The translations under genes and the position numbers were made by a program. The notes under the pieces were generated by a model. The model was not told the origin of the DNA, searched no databases, and was given only the letters and a program-made list of their open reading frames with translations. Below, piece after piece: positions 33,596 through 42,913 of a stretch of 64,000 bases of DNA. Source of the DNA: JAVKLU01 sp031538895. GTDB taxonomy: Bacteria; Pseudomonadota; Gammaproteobacteria; Burkholderiales; Burkholderiaceae. The DNA is taken from assembly GCA_031538895.1 (NCBI GenBank), contig JAVKLU010000071.1:41477-105476 (forward strand), in the 5' to 3' direction. Position 1 is the first letter of the stretch; the number at the start of each line of letters is the position of its first letter.

Positions 33596-35599
33596 TTACA
33601 CGACACCTGTAAACGCACGTTTTTTAAGCACGGTCAAAGTGTCTCGTGTTTGCGCGGCTTTTTCAAACTCTAGATTTTTGGCAAAAGCGATCATTTCTTT
33701 TTCTAAGCGCATGATTTCTTTGGCGAGTTGTTTTTCGCTCATCTGCTGAACTTTTGCCGTGGCATGCTGTTCTTCTAAAGACGCACCCAGCGCCTCTTTG
33801 TCGTAAACGCCATCGATCAAGTCACGAATTTCTTTTTTAATTCCTTGCGGCGTAATCCCGTGTTCTAAGTTGTAACTAACCTGTTTAGTGCGGCGGCGTT
33901 CGGTTTCATCGATTGCGCGACGCATCGAATCGGTCACACGATCGGCGTACAAAATCGCGCGCCCACTGATATTTCGAGCCGCACGGCCTATGGTCTGAAT
34001 CAAACTGCGCTCAGAACGCAAGAAACCTTCTTTATCGGCATCAAAAATCGCCACTAAAGAAACTTCCGGCAAATCAATCCCCTCTCGCAATAAATTGATC
34101 CCTACCAAAACATCGAATACCCCCAAACGCAAATCGCGAATAATTTCAGCGCGCTCAATGTTTTCAATATCGCTGTGCAAATAACGAACCTTGGTACCGT
34201 TTTCTGCGAGAAAATCCGTCAACTGTTCGGCCATCCGCTTGGTCAAAGTGGTGATCAAAACACGCTCGTTGATCGCGACGCGAATACGAATTTCTTCCAA
34301 AACATCATCGACTTGATTTTTTGCCGGACGCACTTCAATTTCTGGATCAACCAAACCCGTTGGACGCACGACTTGTTCGACCACCGCGTTGGTATGCGCA
34401 GCCTCGTACTGCGATGGCGTCGCGGATACAAAAACAGTTTGGCGGGTTTTAGTTTCAAACTCATCAAAGCGCAAAGGCCTGTTATCCAAAGCGCTGGGCA
34501 AACGAAAACCGTACCCCACCAGATTTTCTTTACGAGAACGATCGCCCTTATACATCGCGCCTAACTGTCCCAAAGTCACGTGTGACTCATCAATAAACAT
34601 CAATGCATCGGCAGGTAAATAATCCACCAAAGTCGGCGGCGGGTCACCTGGTTTAGCTCCGGTTAAATGGCGCGAGTAATTTTCAATCCCTTTACAAAAA
34701 CCGACTTCTTGCATCATTTCTAAATCATGGCGCGTGCGTTCGGTAATGCGCTGACATTCGACCAGTTTGTTTTCTTTTTGAAAATATTCGATCCGTTCGC
34801 GCAACTCAATTTTGATTGTTTCAATCGCCCGCACCACCACGTCGCGCGGTGTCACAAAGTGCGAACTGGGGTAAACCGTAAAACGTGAGATTTTTTGTTG
34901 CGCCTTACCGGTCAAAGGATCAATCAACCACAGATTGGTAATTTCATCATCGAAAAACTCGATGCGAATCCCTTGATCTGAATTTTCCGCCGGAAAAATA
35001 TCCAAAACATCGCCGCGTACCCGAAAGGTCCCGCGATCAAAATCAATATCGTTGCGCTGGTATTGCATTTGAATCAAACGCGCGATCACATCACGCACAT
35101 GTACCCGATCAGTCAAACGCAAAGTCAAGATCATGCGGTGATATTCGCTGGGATTACCGATCCCATAAATCGCTGACACCGTTGCAACAATAATCACATC
35201 GCGTCTTTCTAGTAAGGACTTAGTCGCAGACAAGCGCATTTGCTCAATATGATCGTTAATTGCCGAATCTTTTTCGATATACAAATCGCGTTGCGGCACG
35301 TAGGCTTCGGGCTGGTAATAATCGTAATAACTGACGAAATATTCCACTGCATTGGTGGGAAAAAACTCGCGAAACTCGCTGTACAGCTGCGCTGCTAGCG
35401 TTTTATTATGGGCAAAAACTAAGGCTGGACGGCCAATCTGCGCGATCACGTTGGCCATCGTAAAAGTTTTTCCTGATCCGGTCACACCCAATAAAGTTTG
35501 AAATTTCAAACCATCTTCAATTCCCTCGACCAGTTGTTCAATTGCTTTAGGTTGATCACCTTTGGGTTGATAAGGTTGATGCAAATTAAAAATACTCAT
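33596..35599 (-). CDS. uvrB: Excinuclease ABC subunit B
   Basis: Damage-verification helicase of nucleotide excision repair. It is 667 residues from the ATG at 35599; a TTG four codons earlier is less likely. Walker A is GVTGSGKTFTMANV. The beta-hairpin region shows YYDYYQPEAYVPQRD, and helicase motifs include DVLVGINLLREGIDLPEVSLV and QTIGRAARN. The C-terminal UVR domain is AKNLEFEKAAQTRDTL. It is divergent from tyrB, an order common in betaproteobacteria. Confidence 0.97.
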   Translation of the reverse strand: MSIFNLHQPYQPKGDQPKAIEQLVEGIEDGLKFQTLLGVTGSGKTFTMANVIAQIGRPALVFAHNKTLAAQLYSEFREFFPTNAVEYFVSYYDYYQPEAYVPQRDLYIEKDSAINDHIEQMRLSATKSLLERRDVIIVATVSAIYGIGNPSEYHRMILTLRLTDRVHVRDVIARLIQMQYQRNDIDFDRGTFRVRGDVLDIFPAENSDQGIRIEFFDDEITNLWLIDPLTGKAQQKISRFTVYPSSHFVTPRDVVVRAIETIKIELRERIEYFQKENKLVECQRITERTRHDLEMMQEVGFCKGIENYSRHLTGAKPGDPPPTLVDYLPADALMFIDESHVTLGQLGAMYKGDRSRKENLVGYGFRLPSALDNRPLRFDEFETKTRQTVFVSATPSQYEAAHTNAVVEQVVRPTGLVDPEIEVRPAKNQVDDVLEEIRIRVAINERVLITTLTKRMAEQLTDFLAENGTKVRYLHSDIENIERAEIIRDLRLGVFDVLVGINLLREGIDLPEVSLVAIFDADKEGFLRSERSLIQTIGRAARNISGRAILYADRVTDSMRRAIDETERRRTKQVSYNLEHGITPQGIKKEIRDLIDGVYDKEALGASLEEQHATAKVQQMSEKQLAKEIMRLEKEMIAFAKNLEFEKAAQTRDTLTVLKKRAFTGVV

Positions 35600-35849
35600 A
35601 CAAAAAATCAATCAAGGAGTGGATTCAGAAAAGAGGCGAACATTCTAGGTCAAGATTATTTAATGACTGTCACATTAGCTGGCATTTGATAATAACAATA
35701 CTAGGAACTAGGCCATCTTTCCTGCCCCTGTCACCCATTAGAAACAATGGTTTTACGCATGAAAAACATCTGCGTATTCCAAGAGTAATCAGGCCCTCTC
35801 GTTCTGTCGACTAAAATGCGTCATTCTCTTTTTTAATTGCCCGCAAATA

Positions 35850-37046
35850 ATGTCAACTCGCTCTTTTTTACACGCGATTCCACTCGCGCCTAAAGACCCA
35901 ATTCTGGGCATGACAGAAACTTTTCAAGCCGACACGCGTACATACAAAATCAATTTAGGCGTTGGTGTGTATTCCGATGAGAATGGAAAACTCCCCCTAC
36001 TCAACTGTATTCGCAAAGCTGCCGATCAACTCAATACGGCAGCCGCGCCGCGCAACTATTTACCGATTGACGGCTTATCCAGTTACGATTCCGCAGTACA
36101 GGCCTTAGTGTTTGGCAAAACTCATCAGGCGATTGAACAAAAACGCATCGTCACAGTGCAAACCTTGGGTGGGACCGGTGGCCTGCGAATCGGCGCTGAT
36201 TTTTTAGCGCGTTTTAACGATAGCAAAGAAATCTGGATTAGCACACCATCATGGGAAAACCACCGCGCACTGTTCGAGTCGGTAGGTTTTACTGTTAACG
36301 AATACGCTTACTACGATAGCGCTACTCGTGGTATTGATTTTTTGGGGATGTGCGCATCGCTCGAAAAAGCTGCTGCGGGTGCTATCGTGGTATTGCACGC
36401 CTGCTGCCACAACCCAACAGGCGCAGATTTAACATCCGCTCAATGGCAAGAAGTCATTTCGATATGCAAAAAGCGCGCTTTGGTGCCTTTCTTAGATTTG
36501 GCCTATCAAGGTTTTTCTGATGGAGTTGAAGAAGACGCCCATGCGGTGCGGGCTTTTGCCGACAGTATCAGTCCGGTATTAGTCGCAAATTCTTTTTCCA
36601 AATCTTTCTCGCTATACGGCGAACGCATTGGCGCACTGTCAGTGGTTTGTCACGACAAAGACGAAGCCCTTCGCACTTTATCGCAATTAAAACGCATTAT
36701 TCGCACCAATTACTCCAACCCACCTTCATGCGGAGCGCAACTGGTGTCTATCGTGTTAAACGATCCTACATTGCGTGCGGAATGGTTTGATGAAGTCGCG
36801 GCCATGCGTCAGCGTATTAAATCAATGCGTCACAAATTAGTTGATTTTCTCAAGGATAAAGGTTCATTTGACCACATTAACCAGCAACGCGGAATGTTTT
36901 CGTATAGCGGATTGAGCGCGCTACAAATGCAAACTTTGCGCGATCAATTTGCGGTGTATGGTTTGGACTCTGGCCGAATTTGTATTGCTGCGCTAAACCA
37001 TAAAAACTTTGATCAAGTCACACAATCTATTGCGCAAGTTCTGTAA
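35850..37046 (+). CDS. tyrB: Aromatic/aspartate amino acid aminotransferase
   Basis: PLP-dependent class I aminotransferase interconverting aromatic amino acids or aspartate with their keto acids. It is 398 residues. The N-terminus DPILGMTETFQAD and INLGVGVYSDENG are typical of the AspC/TyrB branch. The PLP lysine is K251 in NSFSKSFSLYGERIG. HACCHNPTGADLT holds the conserved Asn that contacts the cofactor. AspC and TyrB cannot be separated with certainty from sequence alone. Divergent from uvrB. Confidence 0.88.
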   Translation: MSTRSFLHAIPLAPKDPILGMTETFQADTRTYKINLGVGVYSDENGKLPLLNCIRKAADQLNTAAAPRNYLPIDGLSSYDSAVQALVFGKTHQAIEQKRIVTVQTLGGTGGLRIGADFLARFNDSKEIWISTPSWENHRALFESVGFTVNEYAYYDSATRGIDFLGMCASLEKAAAGAIVVLHACCHNPTGADLTSAQWQEVISICKKRALVPFLDLAYQGFSDGVEEDAHAVRAFADSISPVLVANSFSKSFSLYGERIGALSVVCHDKDEALRTLSQLKRIIRTNYSNPPSCGAQLVSIVLNDPTLRAEWFDEVAAMRQRIKSMRHKLVDFLKDKGSFDHINQQRGMFSYSGLSALQMQTLRDQFAVYGLDSGRICIAALNHKNFDQVTQSIAQVL

Positions 37047-37091
37047 GTACGCCCTCTTTAATCCTTACCTAAACAATTGCTCCAAACTGCA

Positions 37092-37622
37092 ATGCTAGAT
37101 CGAAAAGGTTATCGCCCCAACGTGGGTATTATTGTACTTAACCGCAATAACCAAGTGTGGTGGGGAAGGCGCGCGCAACAAGATTCTTGGCAATTTCCTC
37201 AAGGTGGCATTAATCGCGGTGAATCGGTTGAAGCGGCGATGTACCGAGAACTCAATGAAGAGGTTGGATTATTGCCTGAGCACGTGCACATTGTTGGGCG
37301 CACACGCGAATGGCTACGATATGATGTACCTAGTGGGTTTCGACGGAGCGATGCGCGTTACTTTCGTGGTCAAAAACAAATTTGGTTTTTACTGCGCCTA
37401 ATCGGCTCAGAAACTAATGTCAATATTCGCAGTTCTGACAAACCTGAATTTGACGCATGGTGTTGGTCCGACTATTGGTCACCTTTGGAACAAGTTGTTG
37501 AATTCAAAAGAGAGGTTTATGAAAGCGCACTCAATGAGTTGGTGCGTTTTCTTGATCAAGAGCCACAACCTCTACCCAACTTTTACCTCAACCGCCTCAC
37601 CAATGGCCGTAGGCACAGTTAA
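37092..37622 (+). CDS. rppH: RNA pyrophosphohydrolase RppH
   Basis: Nudix hydrolase that removes pyrophosphate from mRNA 5' ends and so starts decay. It is 176 residues from the ATG at 37092 (MLDRKGYRPNVGIIVLN); a TTG five codons earlier is unlikely. The Nudix box is GGINRGES...REL.EEVGL, complete. WQFPQGG and the following residues are typical of RppH. The next gene starts 2 bases after the stop. Confidence 0.94.
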   Translation: MLDRKGYRPNVGIIVLNRNNQVWWGRRAQQDSWQFPQGGINRGESVEAAMYRELNEEVGLLPEHVHIVGRTREWLRYDVPSGFRRSDARYFRGQKQIWFLLRLIGSETNVNIRSSDKPEFDAWCWSDYWSPLEQVVEFKREVYESALNELVRFLDQEPQPLPNFYLNRLTNGRRHS

Positions 37623-37624
37623 CC

Positions 37625-38143
37625 ATGAGCTTTGATTTATCTCGCAGTAAATTATCTGCCCTATTCCTTGGCGTTTTATGCCTGTTTAACATCGTATCGA
37701 TGTCGCCGACGAATGCCGCGATCTTGAATGAAATCATCCCGAATGTCCCGCGCATTCCGCAAAAGTCACGTTTATTAAAAATTGATACGCAAGGTTTAAC
37801 CAGCTTGACGCACTTCATCGACCCGACCCAAATCAGCGTCGATAGCGATAGCATCACGCGTTTTGTTTTAGTCTCTCTGTCCAACAACAATGTTGCTAAT
37901 ACGACTTTAGTGGGAATCAGTTGCGTCAATCAGGAATTTAAAATTTATGGCTACATTCTGCAACGAGCCAACAACCCTGAATGGATATTTAGTAGCGCAC
38001 CTAATTGGCAGGCTCTTACCAATTGGGGCAGCAATCCGATTTTGTATTTGTTAGCTGAAAATTATCTGTGCGCACCAATTGAAAAAGGTTTTGAGGCGAT
38101 TCGTTCAACGGAACAAATTCTGCTTAATCTTGAGCAATGGTAG
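37625..38143 (+). CDS. CNP1-like exported protein
   Basis: A 172-residue exported protein of the CNP1-like family, found beside rppH in many betaproteobacteria and of unknown function. A signal peptide is visible (LSALFLGVLCLFNIVSM, cleavage near TNA-AIL, about residue 31). The mature part has FVLVSLSNNNVANTTLVGISC and LCAPIEKGFEAIRS. It begins 2 bases after rppH, so it is co-transcribed. Its 3' end overlaps the convergent fmt gene by 20 bases. Confidence 0.7.
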   Translation: MSFDLSRSKLSALFLGVLCLFNIVSMSPTNAAILNEIIPNVPRIPQKSRLLKIDTQGLTSLTHFIDPTQISVDSDSITRFVLVSLSNNNVANTTLVGISCVNQEFKIYGYILQRANNPEWIFSSAPNWQALTNWGSNPILYLLAENYLCAPIEKGFEAIRSTEQILLNLEQW

Positions 38144-39077
38144 GCGTTTGAAATTGATATCCACGTAAAAAATCAATCGCAGCTAAACGCTTACCTCCAG
38201 CACGTTGCAGCGTCATCAAACCTAAGCGCCCTCGCCCAGTCGTTCCGCAGGCAATCCACAGCACTTTATCTTCTAATCCCAGTATTGTTCCGGCCACGCC
38301 ACCGTGTTGCGCATCATCAAAACACGACTGCCACACTTTGATCACTTGACCTTGATTCATAAAAAAAGCACCTGGCGCAGGGTTGAATGCGCGTACACAG
38401 CGTGCTAAATTCTCTGCAGGCAAAGCAAAATCCAATTGCGCTTCAGTTTTAGTGATTTTTTCAGCATACGTAATCCCTGCGGTATCTTGAGGAATCGCTG
38501 TACTGTTATGTAAATGCGGCAAAAAATCTAATAAGCTACGAACCCCCAATTGCACCAAAGCATCATGCAAAGTTTGCGTTGTATCGTCTGACTGAATAGG
38601 CAAAGCAATTTGTCGCCATACAGGTCCGGTATCTAATCCGGCATCCATTTGCATCAAAGCAATTCCCGTTTCAGCATCACCCGCTTGAATCGCGCGTTGA
38701 ATCGGCGCTGCACCGCGCCAACGCGGCAACAAAGACGCATGTATATTCAATGCGGGCACCAAGTCCAATAAGGATTGCGGCAAAATCAGACCATAAGCCA
38801 CCACGATAAGTAATTCTGCTCGCGTCCTTTTAATCGCCTCATGTACAGCCTGCGCTTCGATTGAAAATTTGCCATTAAGGCGCAGGTTTTGCGGTTGCCA
38901 TACTGGAATCGAATGCTGTTGTGCCGTCATTTTGACTGGGCAAGCTTGTAACTGTAAATGTCGCCCCGATGGTCGATCTGGCTGGCACAGCACGCCGACA
39001 ACTTGATGATTGGCATTGATTAAAGCGCGCAAAATCGAGTTTGAAAAATCAGGAGTTCCCGCAAAAAAAATTCGCAT
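38124..39077 (-). CDS. fmt: Methionyl-tRNA formyltransferase
   Basis: Formylates initiator Met-tRNA. It is 317 residues. MRIFFAGTPDFS starts the Rossmann domain. The formyl-transfer site shows NIHASLLPRWRGAAPIQRAI with the catalytic Asn-His and Arg loop, then GIALMQMDAGLDTGPV. The C-terminal OB-like domain binds tRNA. The def gene that usually neighbours fmt is not here. Confidence 0.96.
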   Translation of the reverse strand: MRIFFAGTPDFSNSILRALINANHQVVGVLCQPDRPSGRHLQLQACPVKMTAQQHSIPVWQPQNLRLNGKFSIEAQAVHEAIKRTRAELLIVVAYGLILPQSLLDLVPALNIHASLLPRWRGAAPIQRAIQAGDAETGIALMQMDAGLDTGPVWRQIALPIQSDDTTQTLHDALVQLGVRSLLDFLPHLHNSTAIPQDTAGITYAEKITKTEAQLDFALPAENLARCVRAFNPAPGAFFMNQGQVIKVWQSCFDDAQHGGVAGTILGLEDKVLWIACGTTGRGRLGLMTLQRAGGKRLAAIDFLRGYQFQTPTIAQD

Positions 39078-39127
39078 AATGAATAAATTGCCTTAAAAAG
39101 TGATTATCCGCGCAAGCATTCAGTGAT

Positions 39128-40879
39128 TTAACCATGCAGCCACGCATTCAATGCGCTCAATACAGATAGTGCAGATAAATCCGGACTTGCCATTGATACC
39201 GAATAATCAAACAATACTGGCGCATCAATTACGACATCACTATGTTTGAGCACATCGTCTCGAAAAAACGTAATTGAAATTTTCTCACCCCATTGATAAG
39301 GGGTCAGTATTTTTTTGATATTTTTACTTGTCACACGTATTGAATTAACCGCAAGTAATACATCTTCAGGTGCTAAACCAGCCTGCTCTGCAACGCTATC
39401 CGAGGCCACCGTTTTAACAATCAAATTCTCACCACGATTCGTTGTTGTCACTCCTAAATCTAATGCGCGCACAGACTGATTCAAACTTAAGCCAAAACGG
39501 GGTAAAAGTTCAGTAAAGGGTAATTCGGTCGTTCCATCAATATAGTGTGCAAAAAAATCTTTCCAATCTAAACCGCTCATCCGCTCTAAATGCGCGCACA
39601 GACCTGCTTCACCTGATTCAGCCAATCCAGTCAAACCATCGCCATAAATGCGATATAAAACCTGCACCACTTCGTCTAAATTGGTTTTAGTCTCGCTGCG
39701 CAAGCGCAAATCGATTGCCAAAGCGGCGAGACTGCCTTGGCGGTAATAACTCACTTGACTATTAGATGAGTTTGCATCCGGACGATACAGCTTAATCCAC
39801 GCCTCAAAACTAGACGCCGTCAATGAATGAATACGTCTACCGGGTAAATTAAAGCAATGGTTAATGCTTTCGCTCAATATCTCAAAATATTCGTTCTGAG
39901 AGATCACGCCACTGCGCAATAACATCAAATCATCGTAATAACTGGTGAAGCCCTCAAAAACCCACAATAAGCTGGTGCAGGTTTCGTGATTAAGTGGGTA
40001 GGGAATAAACTTTTGCGGCTTAACGCGCTTAACCCACCAGGTGTGAAAATATTCGTGACTGCACAAACCCATAAACTGTTTTTGTGCATGATTCAAATTG
40101 CCAGCCTTGGGCAAAGCATCGCGACTACTCACCAGCGCGCTGGAACTACGATGTTCTAAACCGCCATAACCTTGGTCCTTTAAACGCAATAAAAACTGGT
40201 ATTGGGGCATTGGTGCTGGAGCACCAAAAAAATGAATTTGCGTACTGCAAATTCGCGTTAAGTTCTCTATTAGGCGCGGTGCGTCAAATTGCGGTTCAAC
40301 TTCCGGCTCATGCGCAATCACCATTTGATGCGGGACTCCTGCCGCACTAAAGTTGAGTATTTTCAGCGCACCCATTAACAAAGGATGATCAATCAATTCA
40401 TCGTAATTGGCGGCGCTATAGGCGCCAAAACCGTGTGAATCAACCTTGATCAGTGACATTGTCGTGGCTAATTGCCATAAAGGATTGGGGCTTTCAATAT
40501 GCAGGTAATGGGTTTGGTCCATCATGCCATCACATGATAAAAACAAAGCCGAACCATTGATAAAGCCGCCACTGCGTGACAATTCTATTGCGCGCACCGA
40601 CGCATCCCACGCAAACAACTGATAAGTGACTTCCCAGTTCCCCGAATTTGGAATAGACCAAGTATGAGTATCGATACGCTGTAAAAGTGCAGGGTTACCA
40701 TCACAGCGCACATCTAGGGTCACGATATTTTTTGCGAATGCACGCATCTGATAACTGCCCGGCGTCCACTGAGGCATACGCAAAATCATCTGCGAGTTTG
40801 GAGTTGACTGCTCGAACTCGAGAGATAAAGTAATCTCGAATAAATGCTTATCAGTTAAGGCACGAATGTGGTAGTGCAT
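39128..40879 (-). CDS. M61-family metallopeptidase with PDZ domain
   Basis: Predicted zinc aminopeptidase of family M61 (glycyl aminopeptidase-like). It is 583 residues. The beta-rich N-terminal domain holds MPQWTPGSYQMRAFAKNI. The zinc site is HEYFH at residues 275-279 in LCSHEYFHTWWVKR, followed by LWVFEGFTSYYDDL with the third ligand Glu. A C-terminal PDZ domain (about 475-560; DSVAEQAGLAPEDVLLAVN) probably recognises peptide ends. No signal peptide, so likely cytosolic. Downstream of fmt on the same strand with a 50-base gap. Confidence 0.88.
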   Translation of the reverse strand: MHYHIRALTDKHLFEITLSLEFEQSTPNSQMILRMPQWTPGSYQMRAFAKNIVTLDVRCDGNPALLQRIDTHTWSIPNSGNWEVTYQLFAWDASVRAIELSRSGGFINGSALFLSCDGMMDQTHYLHIESPNPLWQLATTMSLIKVDSHGFGAYSAANYDELIDHPLLMGALKILNFSAAGVPHQMVIAHEPEVEPQFDAPRLIENLTRICSTQIHFFGAPAPMPQYQFLLRLKDQGYGGLEHRSSSALVSSRDALPKAGNLNHAQKQFMGLCSHEYFHTWWVKRVKPQKFIPYPLNHETCTSLLWVFEGFTSYYDDLMLLRSGVISQNEYFEILSESINHCFNLPGRRIHSLTASSFEAWIKLYRPDANSSNSQVSYYRQGSLAALAIDLRLRSETKTNLDEVVQVLYRIYGDGLTGLAESGEAGLCAHLERMSGLDWKDFFAHYIDGTTELPFTELLPRFGLSLNQSVRALDLGVTTTNRGENLIVKTVASDSVAEQAGLAPEDVLLAVNSIRVTSKNIKKILTPYQWGEKISITFFRDDVLKHSDVVIDAPVLFDYSVSMASPDLSALSVLSALNAWLHG

Positions 40880-40926
40880 AAAATTCTCAAAACAAAGTCA
40901 AAGTACGGTGAATAAATTTTATCCAT

Positions 40927-40953
40927 AAAAAAACCCGACCGAAGTCGGGTTTT
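40927..40953 (-). terminator. Rho-independent terminator of the cold-shock gene
   Basis: A perfect 10-bp stem (40930-40939 with 40944-40953, arm aaaacccgac) with a 4-base loop and a T-run on the - strand. It lies 32 bases after the csp stop. Confidence 0.9.
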
Positions 40954-40984
40954 AATCACGTAAATTACTACGTTATCAGTAAAC

Positions 40985-41188
40985 TTAAGGGGCTTGAATA
41001 TTTGATGCCTGTTTACCTTTTGGGCCTTCAGTCACATCAAATTTAACTTTTTGCCCTTCTTTCAGGGTTTTAAAGCCATTCATTTGAATTGCGGAGAAGT
41101 GCGCAAATAAATCTTCAGAATTATCATCAGGAGTAATGAAACCAAAGCCTTTTGCGTCGTTGAACCACTTAACTGTACCAGTTGCCAT
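40985..41188 (-). CDS. Cold-shock protein (CspA family)
   Basis: Single OB-fold RNA chaperone of 67 residues. RNP1 is KGFGFITP and RNP2 is DLFAHFSAI. The N-terminus MATGTVKWFNDAK is the family signature. The 235-base upstream region to the sensor kinase gene is free of other genes and would hold the long 5' leader usual for csp genes. The ribosome site is gaaagag. Which Csp paralogue it is cannot be told. Confidence 0.96.
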   Translation of the reverse strand: MATGTVKWFNDAKGFGFITPDDNSEDLFAHFSAIQMNGFKTLKEGQKVKFDVTEGPKGKQASNIQAP

Positions 41189-41423
41189 AAAAATTCTCTT
41201 TCAAAAAAAACAAAAAACGTGACAGTAACAAAACCTATCACAAGATCACACTTGCGCACCCACCAATCAATTATTGCCCAGTGTAAACACGCTAAATAAA
41301 CACCCTGAAAAATCCACCTAAAGTTTTAATCTAAAGTTTCAACCTAAGGCTTCATCAACAAAAGCCACTGATTATCTTGAAAAACACCGTCATTAGTCAA
41401 GAAGAATATCCGCTTACGGCTGA

Positions 41424-42893
41424 TTATGTGCGTTGAAGGCGAATAGTTGCCCGTACCCCCCCTTCAATTCGATTATTCAACACCAAAGTGCCCCCCATTG
41501 CTTCGATAAAATTTCGCGCAATTGACAAGCCTAAACCACTGCCGCCGGTCTCGCGCGAACGCGATTGTTCTAATCGGTAGTAAGGTTTAAACACGTCTTC
41601 AAGCGAACTTTCGGGCACTCCATGGCCGGCATCATCAATAGTCACCTCAACATCGCTTTTGCTCAAATGACATTCAATTCTCGCCAATTCACCATATTTC
41701 AAGGCGTTATCTACAATATTTTGTAGTGCTCTTTGCAATGCGGTGGCGTTACCCATCACAAATATCGGCGACATAGTAGTTTTTTGAATCAAGCACACAT
41801 CTAAACCTAACTCCTGAGAGTCATGAGTAATGGCCAATAACATTTCAGATAAGTTAATTTTTTGTGTGCTCATGACAGACCGACTACGCGCCCACGCTAA
41901 ACCCTCTTCAACAATTTTTTGAGTTCCCGCTAAATCGTTAATCAACTGGGTTTGTAAAGAATTTTCTTTGACTTTTTCTAAACGCAAACGCAAACGTGTC
42001 AAAGGTGTTTGCAAATCATGTGTTATCGCGGCGAGCATTTCTGTACGATCTTTGACTTGATTTTGAATTTGTGCTTGCATCGTATTAAATGCATTGATTG
42101 CTTGACGAATCTCTTTACCACCTTTGACTGGAATGGGCGAACGTTGCAAATTGTGCCCCAAATCTTGAGCCGCCTGCGACAACTGACGTACCGACGCCAT
42201 AGTCATACGTGCAATTGAGTAAGACAACAAAAGCAAAAACAGAATTAACACAACTCCCCACAACACGACGTTTTCAGGCAATTCATACGGTAAATAGGAA
42301 AAAACTCCGTCAGGTCGCCGCTCAATCAAAGCCGAAATGTTCAACATCACATCATCGTCAATGGCGACCAGTAAACCTTCGCACACAGGAACGGGGAAAA
42401 CACGAGGCTGCGCCAAACGAAATGGATTTAAAAAGCTATTCAAACGCCACTCGTCAGCAATTTCTTGGGCTCGTTTCGCCGGCAACATTGACATGCAGTT
42501 GTCAATCCACAGGGAGGCGACCGAATGGTCTGACGCCAGTAAATTATCCAGCGCATCTGATAATGGCGAATTAGGCACGACACGCAACAAATCTAATGAA
42601 TTCGCGGGGCGCACCACAATACCAAATTTATAGGCCGCCTCAATTAGGCCATCGCGCTGCTCATCAGGCGAATCGGTGTACGCATCAACAAATTGTTCCA
42701 GTCGTGCCGCGACAAATTGATATTGGTTGTGTTGCAACCAGCCTAAACGCTCATCCGATACTAGCCACGCGACGCCAATTAAAGTGCACAGCACACCCGT
42801 AAAAACCGCCAGAAAAACGCTCTGGGTCATTGTTAACAACAGATGTGGACGTAATAATTTTTGTAATATGCGCCAATTAAACGGTAAGCCCAT
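41424..42893 (-). CDS. Membrane sensor histidine kinase (HAMP/HisKA, EnvZ-like)
   Basis: A 489-residue two-component sensor. The first membrane helix is near residues 20-45 and the second at about 200-225, enclosing a periplasmic domain of about 150 residues. A HAMP linker follows. The phosphorylated His is H292 in AAITHDLQTPLTRL. The ATPase domain has DNALKYG, DDAGHGVP and GGSGLGLSIARNF. No response regulator lies beside it. The OmpR-type regulator at 57527-58264 in this window has no kinase beside it and is a possible partner. Downstream of argH on the same strand with 20 bases between them. Confidence 0.88.
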   Translation of the reverse strand: MGLPFNWRILQKLLRPHLLLTMTQSVFLAVFTGVLCTLIGVAWLVSDERLGWLQHNQYQFVAARLEQFVDAYTDSPDEQRDGLIEAAYKFGIVVRPANSLDLLRVVPNSPLSDALDNLLASDHSVASLWIDNCMSMLPAKRAQEIADEWRLNSFLNPFRLAQPRVFPVPVCEGLLVAIDDDVMLNISALIERRPDGVFSYLPYELPENVVLWGVVLILFLLLLSYSIARMTMASVRQLSQAAQDLGHNLQRSPIPVKGGKEIRQAINAFNTMQAQIQNQVKDRTEMLAAITHDLQTPLTRLRLRLEKVKENSLQTQLINDLAGTQKIVEEGLAWARSRSVMSTQKINLSEMLLAITHDSQELGLDVCLIQKTTMSPIFVMGNATALQRALQNIVDNALKYGELARIECHLSKSDVEVTIDDAGHGVPESSLEDVFKPYYRLEQSRSRETGGSGLGLSIARNFIEAMGGTLVLNNRIEGGVRATIRLQRT

Positions 42894-42913
42894 TTGATTA
42901 ATGTTAGGAGTAT

